DNA of 64,000 bases from Zygnema cylindricum (taxonomy: Eukaryota; Streptophyta; Zygnematophyceae; Zygnematales; Zygnemataceae): the NCBI GenBank assembly GCA_037447655.1, contig JBBHKE010000684.1:298632-362631 (forward strand), in the 5' to 3' direction. Below the pieces are notes generated by a model. The model made no database searches, was not told where the DNA came from, and saw only the letters and a program-made list of their open reading frames with translations. Below, one piece after another: positions 22,817-34,215 of the stretch. Each line of letters begins with the position of its first letter. Position 1 is the stretch's first letter. The position numbers were made by a program, and so were the translations under genes.

Positions 22817-23036
22817 TTCCGGACTCAACCTTTTGTTGAGAGTGGCTTAAGCCACTCTTTAGTCCTTCCTATGGAGTTGAGGCAGCCATGGCTCCATTGC
22901 TCTCTCTCTCTCTCCTTCAGTGACTACAACAAGTATGGGGGCGAGAGAGAGAGAAGAGATAGAGGCAGGCTGCCTACTTTTTCTTTTCTAATAAATTTAG
23001 ACCTAGAAAATATATTAAAAACTACTTATTTCAACA

Positions 23037-24823
23037 TTTGGCTTTAAAATGGTGTATAGGGATTGGCAGCAATAGCGATTGCTGCTTGATTATCACAAAA
23101 AAATTATGCACACCACTCTTAAGGTGACCAAGCTCACTAAGCAAAGACTTCTCCCACATCAATTCATTTACAGCAGAGCAAGAGGCCATATATTCAGCCT
23201 CGATGGTGGACTGAGCAATAATCTTTTGTTGTTTGCTACTCCAACAACAAGCTCCATCACCCACATAGAATACATATCCAGAAGTACATCTCCTCATCGA
23301 AGCATCACCATAACTGGCATCACTCGAACAAGTGATGTCAGTACTCCCTCCACCCAAATGCAACCATAGATCCCTAGTTCCTATCAAATATCTAACGAAT
23401 CTCTTTGCTGCCTCCAAATCTCTCTTAGTGGGAGCATTTAGACTTCTACTCAGCACTCCTATAGCTGCAGCCAAATCTGGACGGGTACAATTCATAAAAT
23501 AGATTAGGCTTCCCACTACTTGCCTATAAGAAATAGTTTGCATGAACTTATGTTCTTCGAGACCTAATTCCTCGTCTAAGATTATAACTCCTTCCACACT
23601 TCCCTCACTTCGCTTCTTCAACTCCATTGGAGTTGTACAACTATTAGCCTTATCCATCTGAAATTTTTCAAGCATGTTCCCTATTGCTTCCTTTTGAGTT
23701 AGCCGTATAATCTTTCTTTCTCGGTCTCTTTCTACTTGAATTCCTGAAATATATCTTGCCTCTCCCATATCCTTCATCTCAAATCTCCACTTAAGATTCG
23801 TTTTCAGTTTATTAATTTTATTCATTGATTTACTTAAAACAAGCAAACATCAACATAAATTGCAATAAAAATAACGCCTTCCTCATCTTTGAAAAACATA
23901 GATTGAGTGATCTGAGCTAATCTAGGTGTATCCTAGACCGGTAAGAAACTCATCAAGCTTCTTATTCCACTATCGGGGCGCTTGTTTCAACCCATAAAGA
24001 GATTTAATCAGCCGGGATACCTTACTCTTTTATCCTTGCTCCACAAATCCTTTGGGTTGTCGCATGAAGATTAACTCTTCCTATTCTCCAAAAAAGGTTG
24101 TTTTGAAGTCCATCTGGTGCAGTTCCATGTCTTCCGTTGCTGCCTGGGTGAGAAGTATGCGGACGGAAGGAAATCTGACGACCGTGGCAAAGGTTTCCTC
24201 GTAGTCAATTCAAACTTTCTGTGTAAATCCTTTGGCCACTAATCGGGCCTTGTAGAGCTCAACGGTGTTATCTAGGTTCAGTTTTAATTTGAACACCCAC
24301 TTACACCCGATTGGTTTTCGGTTTGGTGAACAATCCACCAGCTCCCAAGTATCGGCTGCCATGATTGAGGTCATCTCCTCATTAACGGTTGTCTTCCACC
24401 TATTCCTTTCTAGACAATTCATCGCCTCTCCATAAGTCTGAGGTTCATCCGGATGAGAGAGTTTTTTAACCTTGTTATTAGCCTGTTTTTCTTGCAACCT
24501 TTTGCTACTTCTCCTTCTCCCATCAAAATTTGCGGCGGGTATAGATGGTTGCCCTAGGTTCTTTCGAACAATCTTGGCTTCTCCCCTATCCCTTGATTCC
24601 GAATCATTTTCCATCACGTCTTCCGCTTTTGGTAGTGTTGTCACTGGAGTTTCTGCAGCCGAGTCCTTCTCGGTCTGATTTGTACCAGCAAGAATGTCAT
24701 CTTCTCTGAAAAACCCGGATAGTTAGGAAGCTCAAAGTCATCTGAATTTTCTGACTCAAATCTGATTTTTACTGACTTTGTAAACTTGAAGGGATCCACA
24801 GACTTTCCTTCATCCATAACTAC
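23037..24823 (-). pseudogene. H integrase C-terminus, RT and RNase H (inverted segment)
   Basis: This piece of H is inverted relative to the rest. On the minus strand it starts with MDEGKSVDPFKFTKSVKI, passes the linker, then RT ([29 protein letters not shown]), then MKDMGEARYISGIQVERD and RNase H (CSSDASYGDASMRRCTSGY), and ends at HHFKAK. Frameshifts occur near 23850-24210. Its ends carry actac (24819-24823) and tttgg (23037-23041), the partners of the TSDs at 16632-16636 and 31231-31235. Confidence 0.88.
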
Positions 24824-25851
24824 TGTTGAAATTATAAGATTTATAAGGTATTTTCTAGGTCTTAATATAGTAGTTTAAAGAGGAAAAGTAAAGCGCAAGC
24901 AGCCTGCGTCCACCTCTTCCCTCTATCCCCCATACTTGTTGTAGTCACTGAGGGATAGAGAGGGTGGTGGAGCCATAGCTGCCTCAGCTCAATAGACACG
25001 ACTTAAGAGTGACCTAAGTCACTCTCAACAAAAGTTTGAGTCCGGCAGGACTCTAACCTCCAACCGGCAGTGCGCGGCGTAGCCTTCTGCTCTAACCGGT
25101 CTGTTGTAGAAGTTCGTTACAATACATGGGGTACGATATTTATTTATACATTAAGTAGAACTTTAAATCCGATTAATGTTACTATGAAATAGAAAACATA
25201 GAACATATCAGATTCAGTGCGTACAACCGACCGCAAAAAAAAAAAAATCGGACATTTATTTCGACAGCGTAAATTAAATGTCGGTCTCTATCTGACGCCG
25301 CTAATCGTCGCCGAGGTCTTAGAATGGTCATTTTGGCGGTTTTCGGACGTGGCGTGACGTGGCGTGACCTAGCGATACGTGGCAAGATTGAATTGAGCAG
25401 TAGGGGTCCCGGACAACATAATGATGACTCAAACGGCGACACACGTCCACTCCCTGACCTTGTCGTACAGTGGTCGTACAAAAAATACATTGGCCACTAT
25501 ACTTTTTGGTACTTTACAGTCTCATGATTGGAGCGTACTTCAGTAGATAGGGGTTGTGAGAGAAGGTTTGGGACTTAGGGGATTTTGGTAGATAGCACCT
25601 CTCTCTCTTAGAGAGCTTGTATAGACTTGGCATTTTTGCCGACCCATAACTTATCAGCTGGTTGGCCGTTTTCAGTGATAAAAAAAAATTATTTTTGCTA
25701 CAGACTCAGGGGAGTCCACGCTGCATAGGGGTGCAGTCAAACTGTCATTTTTCCTTCTTGGACAGCAGTGGTTGTGGCTTGAAGTGGGCTAGTTAAATAC
25801 TATCTAGAGGCTTCATGTATTTTGTGGTCCAATGGAGGACATAGAATTGCA
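24824..25851 (+). repeat. 5' LTR of E5 (LTR type a)
   Basis: This 1028 bp LTR runs from TGTTGAAATTATAAG to ATAGAATTGCA. It pairs with 16637-17665. A poly-A run and TGTATAGACTTGGC follow the CTCTCTCTTAGAGAG palindrome near 25605. The gag ATG is at 25832, 20 bases before the LTR end. Confidence 0.9.
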
Positions 25852-26860
25852 GGTTATGGGCCCACCCTCTAAGGTGCCCACCTTCAATGGATTTAGGTTC
25901 ATCTATTGGGAAGCCATGATGATGGGAGCTTTCTGCGAAAAACGATACTAGGGTATCGTCAGTGGACAATTGAAACATCTACCTTCATGAACTCCACCAA
26001 GATTTGGAGGAGTAAGGTTTCCTACAGCAACGGCTGCCTCAGCGGAGGAGGCAGAGGATGGGGATAGCAATGTGTCCGAAAAAGGGAAAGGGAAAGAGAC
26101 ACCCCTCACTCCTATTGCCAAAGTCTCGGGAGCGGGGACCGTGAAGACCGCGGAAAACGATACTCAAATGGGGGAGGATGTTAACATGGCTGCCAAGTAC
26201 TTCATTCTGAGGCACCTCACTCAAGCTTTGGCCGCTCCTCATCTTCACATTACAAGGCCGAGGAGTTGTGGGTGAGTTTGGTGGAAATTTATAGAGCTGG
26301 AACTATTCAGGAGCTCCAGTTGGCTGAGCAAAAGCTACTAATTACACTTACAAAGGAGGAAAGATGTTAGATTACTGTAATGATCTTTCTTGTTTGTATA
26401 CGGAAATGGAAAGTGCCGGGTGGACAAGTAGAATGAAAATGAAAGTTAACACCCTTATCATGAAGTTACAAGATGAGTACGAAAACATAGTGTACCGAGT
26501 ACAAGAAATGGCTGATAGTTCATGGAAATGGAACACACTAGTCACGATGATACTTGTGCCGGAAAACACAATGGAGATTAGGAGAGGAGGAAATAGCATT
26601 CAAGCTCTAGCAGCAGGAGGGGACTGATGGGGGAAGGACCCAAAGAAACTGTACAAAGGGGAAAGAGATCATTTTGGAGGACCGAGGCCCCCAAAGGGTC
26701 TTATCCTCTTTGCAAAAAGCCGAGACACTTCATTGCAGATTGTGTCAAGCTGTCAGAGATGAGGCTCCAAGAGAAACGTGGAGGGACGTCTTCCGGAGGG
26801 AAGAAAAAGACACTTGTGGTTACAAAAGTGACGGGCGAAACCGAGGATGAGTCTTCTGAG
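25832..26860 (+). pseudogene. E5 gag
   Basis: The ATG at 25832 is in the LTR and the frame crosses the PBS as MEDIELQVMGPPSKVPTFNG. TAG replaces the Trp of RYWGIVSG (25949-25951). A one-base loss near 26250 shifts the frame, and a TGA ends the reading after QALAAGGD (26627). The zinc knuckle near 26705 has Tyr for the first Cys. From 26251 on the sequence is nearly identical to E3 gag; before that point it differs at many residues. Confidence 0.88.
25852..25866 (+). other. Primer-binding site of E5
   Basis: GGTTATGGGCCCACC, identical to A, E3 and E9, with no spacer from the LTR. Confidence 0.85.
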
Positions 26861-28560
26861 GAGGATGGGGAGCTTCTTCTTGACGAGAATTTGGAGGAGA
26901 AGGAGATCCCTCGGAGACAGAAATGTGCCCTTGGAGTAATTGGGGAAGCTCCACAGGAAGGATGGATCATCAACTCAGGTGCATCCATGCATATGTGTCG
27001 TGATAAGGAATTCTTCACTAAGCTAAGAAAGATCCCTACTGTAGAGATAGAGTATGGGGATGGGAGAGTGGTTACTACAGATCTAGTGGGATCAGTAGAT
27101 CTGAAAGTCTTAGTGGAGGGTAAGACTTCTATACTTACATTCTCAGATGTACTTTACATTCCTCAGCTGAGTAAAAATCTTGTCTCTACGTCTGTGTTAG
27201 ATGACAAAGAGTTTGATACCTTCACCAGAAAGGGAGTCTTTACAGCTAAGTATGGGGATGAAGTTTACTTCACAGCAGATAAGGGTAGCCAAGGAATGTT
27301 TAGGCTTAACGTGAGTAATGAAAAGAAGAATGCTTACTATGTTGGTGTTCCTAAGGTGATGATTTGGCATAAGCGGTTGGGGCATGTACATTTTGATAGG
27401 TTAAGGGAAATGAACAAACTTGGGGTAGTAGATGGCATTGAGTTTGGGGATAATGAAATGATGGATGATTGTAGTGGTTGTGCTCAAGGTAAGGCTCACA
27501 GACTTCCCTTTCCCAAAGCCGCCACATATAGAGGTGAGAAAGTATTAGATTTAGTCCACACAGATATTTGGGGGCTTGCAAAAGTACCTTCGGTTGGAGG
27601 AAAGAGGTTTATGATGACAATAACTGATGACTGGTCTAGATACTCTAGAGTCTACTTTCTGAAAACAAAGTCTGAAGCATCAACTTACTTCAAAGAATAT
27701 AAAGCTTGGAGTGAGAAGTTGCATGAAACCCCCATTAATAGGATAAGGAGTGATAATGGGGGGGAATATACCTCTAACGAGTTTGAGGAATATCAAAGAG
27801 ATAAGGGAGTACAACACCAGTAAAATGTACCATATAACGTGGAACAAGGGGTAGCTGAGATGTTGAATCGAACAATAGGAGATAGTGCATGCAGTATGTT
27901 GGCCGACAAGAAAATAGGAAAGAGATTTTGGGTAGAAGCAATGAACTGTGCCAACTACATTAAGAATAGAGTTCTTACCTCAGCTGTAAAGTTAGTGACA
28001 CCTTATGAGAGATGGGTTGGAAGGAAACCATATATCTCACACCTTCAAGTATTTTGTAGCCAAGTTTACAGTCTTGACACGGATAGGAAAAACTGGAAAC
28101 TAGATGCTAAGGGAAAACCTGGATACTTTGTGGGATATGATGAGGATGTTAAGGGATATAGAGTCTATGACTTAGCAAAGAAAGATATCATTCTCGTCAA
28201 ACACTTAGTTGTCATGGATGAAGGGAAGTCATTTGACCCCTTCAAATATACAAAGAAGATAAGGATCAGATTTGAGTCCGAAAGTGAGGAGAACTCAGTC
28301 GATCCCGAAAAAGACATGAGTGAAACTGTGATTATAGATTCAGGGGAGATCGAAGATACAGGAGACTCACCGGAAACCTCACATACTCCTATGGACTTCG
28401 AGGAGATGGAAGAAGCGGGACAAGATACGGTTTTTATGGACAGGGGAGCCGATGAGACAGTGAGAAGAAATCCAAGACTTCCATCCATTCCAGCTTCGGA
28501 GTTTGAGGGAGGAAGGAGGAGCAGCAAAAGGATACAGGAAAAACAAGCTGCCCATAAGGT
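26861..28560 (+). pseudogene. E5 protease and integrase
   Basis: The protease active site reads IINSGASMHMC (Asp to Asn). Integrase has HKRLGHVHFDRL, CSGCAQGKAHRLPFP, HTDIWGLAKVPS and SDNGGEY, a stop after GVQHQ (27821), then EQGVAEMLNRTIGD. The only difference from E3 that I find in this part up to 28075 is Leu for Pro in IWGLAKVPS. From 28076 on it departs from E3. The linker (GRRSSKRIQEKQ) leads to RT in the same frame. Confidence 0.9.
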
Positions 28561-30174
28561 AACTAAGCTATCTCACCCAGATGAGCCTCTGTCTTACTTA
28601 GAGGTAGTGAATAGTCCAGAGAAAGAAAGATGGATTAGAGCCATAAATGATGAGATGGCTTCTATCATGGAAGCAAATTCTTGGGAACTAGCGGCTTGCC
28701 CTCCAGACAGAAAACCTATTGGATGTAAATGGGTATTTAAACTAAAACTGAACCTAGATAATACAATTGAGAGGTATAAGGCTCGATTGGTAGCGAAGGG
28801 GTTCACCCAAAAAGAGGGGATTGACTATGAGGAGACCTTTGCTCCAGTTGTTCGGTTCCCATCGGTAAGGATTCTCCTCTGTCTAGCCGCAGCGGAAGAC
28901 ATGGAAATTCACCAGATGGATATTAAGACTGCTTTTCTTAATGGTGAGTTAGTGGAAGAAATTTTTATGGGGCAACCCGAGGGGTTTGTGGAAGAAGGAG
29001 AAGAGAGCAAAGTGTGCAGGCTCATAAAGTCCTTATATGGACTGAAACAGGCTCCCCGACAGTGGAATAAGAAACTAGATGAGTTTCTCACCGATCAGGG
29101 ATACATCCGGATCAGCTCTGACCAATCTATCTATATGTTTGAAGATGAGAATGGTGTCATTTTTATTGCAATTTATGTGGATGATCTGCTTGTGTTAAGT
29201 AAGTCTTTAGAGAATATCAATAGGCTAAAGAAAGATCTTAGGGGCAGATTTGATATGAAGGATTTAAGGGAGGCAAAATATATTTTGGGGATCGAAATGG
29301 AGAGAGATAGGGGGAAGAAGATTATCAGACTAACTCTGAAAGAAGCAATAGGTAATATGCTTGAGAAATTCCAGATGGAAAATGCTAACAGTTGTACCAC
29401 TCCCATGGACTTGAAAAAAGGAAGTGATGGGAGTGTAGAAGGAGGAGTGATGATCTTAGACGATCAGATGAGTCCAGAGGAGAGAGAGTTCATGAAGTCT
29501 ATCCCTTATAGACAGGTCGTAGGAAGCTTAATCTATTTTATGAATTGTACCAAGCCGGACATAGCGGCGGCAGTTGGTGTACTCAGTACGAGTCTTAATG
29601 ATCCTAGGAAGAGGGATTGGGAGGCAGCCAAGAGAGTCATGAGATATCTGGTGGGAACTAGAGAGTTATGGTTGCATTTGGGAGGGGAGCACACTGACAT
29701 CACTACTTGGAGTGATGCCAGTTATGGGGACGCACCTATGAGACGATGCACTTCTGGGTATGTGTTGTATGTTGGGGAAGGTGCTTGCTAATGGAGCAGT
29801 AAGCAACAAAAGGTGGTTGCTTAGTCTACTATGGAGGCTGAGTATATGGCGTCTTGTTCTGCTGTGAAAGAACTAATGTGGGTGAAGTCATTATTGGAAG
29901 AACTGGGATATATGAAGGAGGGAGTGCATGAAATCTTTTGCGATAATCAAGCTGCAATCGCAATCGCAGCCAATCCAAAACATCATTTCAAAGCAAAACA
30001 TATGGACATAAGATTAAGCTTCGTAAGAGAAAAAGTTGAAAATAAAATTTTAAATCTTGTGTATAGACCTGATGAAGAAATGGTGGCTGACATGATGACC
30101 AAACTTGTGCCCTCTCCTAAATTAAAATATTGTCGGGAGAAATGCGGGTTAAAAGAAAAATTTAAATTTTACTA
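28561..30174 (+). pseudogene. E5 reverse transcriptase and RNase H
   Basis: RT is open and carries all expected motifs: [57 protein letters not shown] and YVDDLLVLSKS near 29174. Together with the integrase C-terminus this makes a 650-codon open frame (27839-29791). RNase H starts well (WSDASYGDAPMRRCTSGY), then has TAA at 29789 and TAG for Gln near 29822. The second is shared with E3. CDNQAAIAIAANPKHHFKAKH follows. RT itself may be catalytically competent. Confidence 0.92.
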
Positions 30175-30188
30175 GAAAATAAGGGGAG

Positions 30189-31230
30189 TGTTGAAATAAG
30201 TAGTTTTTATTATATTTTCTAGGTCTAAATTTATTAGAAAAGAAAAAGTAGGCAGCCTGCCTCTATCTCTTCTCTCTCTCTCTCGCCCCCATACTTGTTG
30301 TAGTCAGTGAAGGAGAGAGAGAGAGAGCAATGGAGCCATGGCTGCCTCAATTCCATAGGAAGGACTAAAGAGTGGCTTAAGCCACTCTCAACAAAAGGTT
30401 GAGTCCCGAAGGACTCGAACCCCCGACCGGTAGAGCGCGGCGTAGCCTTTAGCTCTAACCAGTCTGTCGTAGAAGTCCGTTAGGAGATATAGGGTTTCAT
30501 TAGTATTTAAACTATTGTAATGTACTAGATTCATTTACCTGAAACCCTCAACGCCACACATAGATACAGTTCTACGAAATACGAAGTACTGTACTTGTTT
30601 GAAATGGATATCGCGCATTTTGTTTCGAAAGCCAAACAAATATCGCGCAAGTATTTATTACGGCCGAGATTGAATTTCACGTCAAATCTAACGGCGCACA
30701 TTATCGCCGAAATCCCGGAATGGTCATTTTGGCATTTAGTGACGTGGCATGACCTGGCGCCACGTGGGAAGACATCATTCGGTCGCGGGAATTCCGAGGA
30801 ACGTACGGACAAGTGGAAAGTGGACACGCGTCCACTTAATGGCCTTGTCGTACAGAGGCCGTACAGAAAGTACATCGACAGTAGTACTTTCTTGTACTAT
30901 ACAGTTTTTGATTGGTTCGTATAGGCAGTAGATAGGAGCTGTGAGAGGGAAGTAGGAAAAACTAGGACTTAGGAAAATTTAGGTAGATAGTCCTCTCTCT
31001 GAGAGTTTGTATAAATTGGCATCTTTGCCACCCTATAACTTATCGCCTGGTTGGCCTTTTTCAGTGATTTTTTTTTCTACGAACTCAGGGGAGTCCAGGC
31101 TACACAGGGGTGCAGTCAAATTGTTAGTTTGCCTTCTTGGGCAGCAGTGGTTGTGGCTTAAAGTGGGTTAGTTAAATATTATCTAGAGGCTTCCTGTATT
31201 CTGTGGTCCAATGGAGGACACATAATTGCA
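30189..31230 (+). repeat. 3' LTR of E5 (LTR type b)
   Basis: This 1042 bp LTR runs from TGTTGAAATAAGTAG to ACATAATTGCA. It pairs with 21997-23036. AAAATAAGGGGAG (polypurine tract) precedes it. TSD ccaaa follows at 31231-31235. Confidence 0.9.
31010..31016 (+). promoter_or_regulatory. LTR TATA box (E5 3' LTR)
   Basis: TATAAAT directly follows a CTCTCTCTGAGAG palindrome, in the same place as in E3 and E9. Confidence 0.55.
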
Positions 31231-31235
31231 CCAAA

Positions 31236-31399
31236 CACATGGACATTAGACTCAGTTTTGTTAGAGAGAATGTAGAAAACAAAATAATCTGTTTAGAGTA
31301 CCGACTAGATAGCGAGATGGTAGCATATATGATGACCAAATCTGTGCCTTCCCCTAAGCTTATTTTTTGCAAGGAGAAATGTGGTCTGAAATTAAAGAG
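31236..31399 (+). pseudogene. H RNase H tail
   Basis: The final codons of H pol read HMDIRLSFVRENVENKIICL and continue to MMTKSVPSPKLIFCKEKCGL. They complete the RNase H interrupted at HHFKAK in the inverted segment (23037). A stop and the polypurine tract (31406-31419) follow. Confidence 0.9.
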
Positions 31400-31419
31400 T
31401 GACTAGAAAATAAGGGGAG

Positions 31420-32461
31420 TGTAGAAATTAATGGTTATTTTTAGTATTTTCTAGGTCTAAAATAAAATGCGGAAAAGAAGGCGAGGCAGTCTGCCTCTAA
31501 CTCCTCTCTTCAGCCCCCACAATTGTCGCATTCATTAAAGGTTGAAGAGGAAGTTAGAGTCATGGCTGCCTATGCCGTTTAAAGGTAGAGAGACAGGTGG
31601 TAGATTTTGGTAGATTTACCAAAACTTACTTGACGAACCCAGGATTTGATTTTGGTACCTACCGTCCGTCAAGTCCAGCCGTAGCCGGTAGCTTTATCTT
31701 ATTAGTATAGGATTGGTGCTGATACATACTGAGTTTGACATTTATTTAAATTACTATACGTACACAAGTTCGTTTTACGGTGCGAACAATTTTTCAAACT
31801 TAGACACATTTTTGTATAGTACGACGTACGTTACTTCACCAAATGAATATCGCACATTGGTTTCGACCGCGAAACAAATATCACGCAATTGATTTCGACG
31901 GCTATAATTAAATGCTGATCTAGATCAAACGACCGTGATAGATGCCGAGATCGCGGAATGGACCCTTCGGTCATCGTCACGTCAAACGACATGTGGCAAA
32001 ATCACATTGGCCTGCGTCATCTCCGGAGAATACGAGAACAAATTCGGATATGGCAGATTTCAACATTTTGGCCATACCGTACAATGGCCCTACATAATGT
32101 ACATCGGCACCTATACTTTTCTGTACGATACATTAATATGATTGGTCCATATTCTAGTAGTATAGGGTTTAGAGAGGGATTTAGGACTTAGAAAATTTGG
32201 TAGGTAGACCCCTCTCTCCCAAAGAGCTTCTGTACAAAAGGTCAACTTTGACCCTTAATAACTTACTGCTCAGAGGAGCAAATCACAGATTCCTTTTGCT
32301 ATAGACTCAGGGGAGTCTTGTCTTCACACGGGTGAAGTTGGTCAAAGTTTTTATTTTTCAGGGTGACACTTATTATTATGGAATACAAAGGGGTCACGGT
32401 TATCCTCAAGGCTTCGAATGAGCTGCTTACTCTGAAGGCCAATGGAGGTCTCACAGTTTCA
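31420..32461 (+). repeat. 3' LTR of H
   Basis: This 1042 bp LTR runs from TGTAGAAATTAATGG to ACAGTTTCA. It resembles the LTRs of element A in its first motif and in its GTTTCA end. It is followed by tccct inside a minus-strand gag. The 5' partner is off the window. Confidence 0.85.
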
Positions 32462-32716
32462 TCCCTCGCAAGACTTATCCCCATGGTAATGCTCCAAGTC
32501 TATGGGGAGCCATCCATTCCTGCATATGATAAATGATGTCTTCGTACTCATATGGGAGTTTCATGATTAGTGTATTAATTTTTTCTCCTCAGATTCTTCA
32601 TATCCTGCATTAGCAACCTCAACATATAACGCAACAATATCATACAAAACTCTATCATGCTATCGCCTTTATAAACATAGGCATCTATTTCCTATTTTAC
32701 TAACTATTGCCTCTCT
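32462..32716 (-). pseudogene. E8 gag fragment
   Basis: This minus-strand gag piece has the conserved region around IYVYKG...FVDDI and KLPYEYEDIIY, recognisable only by comparison with E7 gag (47908-48180), to which it aligns along its length. It hosts H on its left at the same gag position (tccct) that solo LTR S2 occupies in E7. Confidence 0.7.
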
Positions 32717-33220
32717 TGATATTTGAGTATTTTTTAGGTCTTTATTTAGGATAGGAAAAAGAGCAAAGGCAGTTTGCCTTTGACTCCCTTCTTTAAGCCT
32801 CCACATTTGTTGTAGTCACTGAAGGCTGGAGAGGGAGCTAGAGCCATGGCTGCTAAGCTCTCCAGAGATAGGAGTAGATAATGGTAGGTTTACTAAAAAG
32901 GTATTTGACGAACCCAAGATTTGATCCTGGTACTTACCGTTAGTCAAACAACCCGTAACCGTTAGCTTTGTCCGTTTAGTCTGAACTAGTGCTAGGATAT
33001 GTAGGGTTTAATAGATATTAAAATAGTTACACGTAGGGCTTTCCATTTAATTGGATTACGGTATATAGGGCATAGAAACACTTGTACTTTAAGTACCGGA
33101 CAAAACAAATAGTACGGACATTTGTTTCGACGGTCCGCATTAAATGCCGAAATAAATCGGACGGCCATGGTTAAGCACCTGCTTCAGGGAAAGGATAATT
33201 TGGCAGTTTGCGGACGTCAC
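32717..33220 (+). repeat. 5' half of a plus-strand LTR, cut by E6
   Basis: It starts TGATATTTGAGTATTTTTTAGG and has the usual GTAGTCACTGAAGGCTGGAG and antisense tRNA-like AAGATTTGATCCTGG. It stops at GTCAC where the E6 LTR begins. I do not find its 3' half in the window, which suggests a deletion on the other side of E6. Confidence 0.7.
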
Positions 33221-34215
33221 TGCAACTCTGAGACCTCTATTGGTACTCAGAGTAGGCAGCTTGCTAGAAGCCTCTAGGATAACCTCAGTTCTTTAAGCTT
33301 TGTTTGAATATTGCTGACACCCTAACATAACACAGACTGACCGAACTGCACCCTTTGGAAGAGCTGACTCCCGTGAGTCCGCCACAAAAAAGATTCCTTG
33401 AATTTACTCCCCTGAGCAGTTTTTTATCAATGGTCAAAGATGACCCTTTTATACCGGAGCTCTCGGAGAGAGAGGCGGCTACCTCTAACTTTTTTAGAAG
33501 TCCTAAACCCCTCTCTAAACCCTGTTCTACTGATGTACAGAGCCAATCAATTGAGTGTATAGTAGAGAAAGGTACTTGGTCCGGAGTACTTTCTTTACGG
33601 CCATTGTACGACATGGCCAAAAAGACGACGCCTGCCATATTCGAGTTCGCCATAGTATTTCTCGGAGATGCCATCATCCAATGTCATGCAACCATGTGTC
33701 ACCCATTGTGGCTATGACCGCAAACCGCCAAATGGACAATTCCGCGATGGCGGCTTCTTTCTCCGTCGTTAGATTGATGTTGGCCTTAATTTATAGCCGT
33801 CAAAAATACAAGTAGTACCTTTCTGGTGTAATTTTATTTAACTCTGTCTGTGTGATTGTGGTCCGCTTGTCAGTAAATCGAACTTCTGTATTTCGTCATC
33901 TTTAAGTAACTATCAAACCCTATATACTTCAACACTGGTCTTAGACTACAGGGTAAGACTAACGGCTACTTTGATGGATGTTAGGTACCAGGATCAAATC
34001 CTGGGTCCGTCAATCCTTTTGGTAAGTTTACTGAGGATCTACCTTCTGACTCTAGAAGGAGCATAGGCAGCCATGGCTCTAGCTTCCTCTCCAGCCTTCA
34101 GTGACTACGAGAAGTATCGGGGCTAGAGAGAGAAGTTAGAAGAAAGCTGCCTCTGCTTTTTCCTGCTACTACTTAAATCATTTAAATAACCTAAAAAATA
34201 CCTTTAATTTCAACA
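33221..34215 (-). repeat. 3' LTR of E6
   Basis: This 995 bp LTR, on the minus strand, runs from TGTTGAAATTAAAGG to CAGAGTTGCA. It is most like the E1 5' LTR. The plus strand carries GGTACCAGGATCAAATCCTGG (33986-34006), which folds into a T-arm-like 5 bp stem with a 7-base loop. Confidence 0.88.

Larger units (their letters stand above)
16637..23036 (-). mobile_element. E3: full-length copia element, recombinant of X and Y
   Basis: This is a 6400 bp minus-strand element: 3' LTR 16637-17665, RH-RT-INT-PR-gag reading right to left, PBS 21982-21996, 5' LTR 21997-23036. Its two LTRs differ strongly, and its flanks (gtagt left, tttgg right) do not match. The left LTR instead pairs with the 5' LTR of E5, and the right LTR with the 3' LTR of E5. 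The flanks pair the same way, as reverse complements. E3 is therefore a recombinant between two original insertions. Confidence 0.9.
21997..23036 (-). repeat. 5' LTR of E3 (LTR type b)
   Basis: This 1040 bp LTR, on the minus strand, runs from TGTTGAAATAAGTAG to ATAGAATTGCA-type end. It matches 30189-31230, not the other LTR of E3: both have AGAAAAGAAAAAGTAGGCAG and the long GAGAGAGAGAGAGCAATGG run. A TATAAAT box (minus, 22211-22217) follows a GAGAG palindrome. The outer flank tttgg (23037-23041) is the complement of ccaaa at 31231-31235. Confidence 0.9.
24824..31230 (+). mobile_element. E5: full-length copia element, reciprocal recombinant of X and Y
   Basis: This is a 6407 bp plus-strand element: 5' LTR 24824-25851, PBS 25852-25866, gag-PR-INT-RT-RH, polypurine tract, 3' LTR 30189-31230. 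Its LTRs are of different types (a and b) and its flanks (actac, ccaaa) do not match each other. Each LTR and flank has its true partner in E3. A tract of about 1.82 kb (26251-28075) is almost identical to E3 while the sequence on both sides is clearly diverged. Confidence 0.9.
14479..32461 (+). mobile_element. H: plus-strand copia element, split into three and partly inverted
   Basis: Pieces in functional order are gag to integrase (14479-16636), integrase C-terminus to RNase H (23037-24823, now inverted), RNase H tail (31236-31399) and 3' LTR (31420-32461). E3 and E5 lie between them. The pieces join exactly: HLVV at 16636 continues as MDEGKS from 24818 leftwards, and HHFKAK at 23037 continues as HMDIRLS from 31236. 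The 5' LTR and gag start lie left of E1, off the window. The 3' flank is tccct, inside gag relic E8. Confidence 0.85.
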
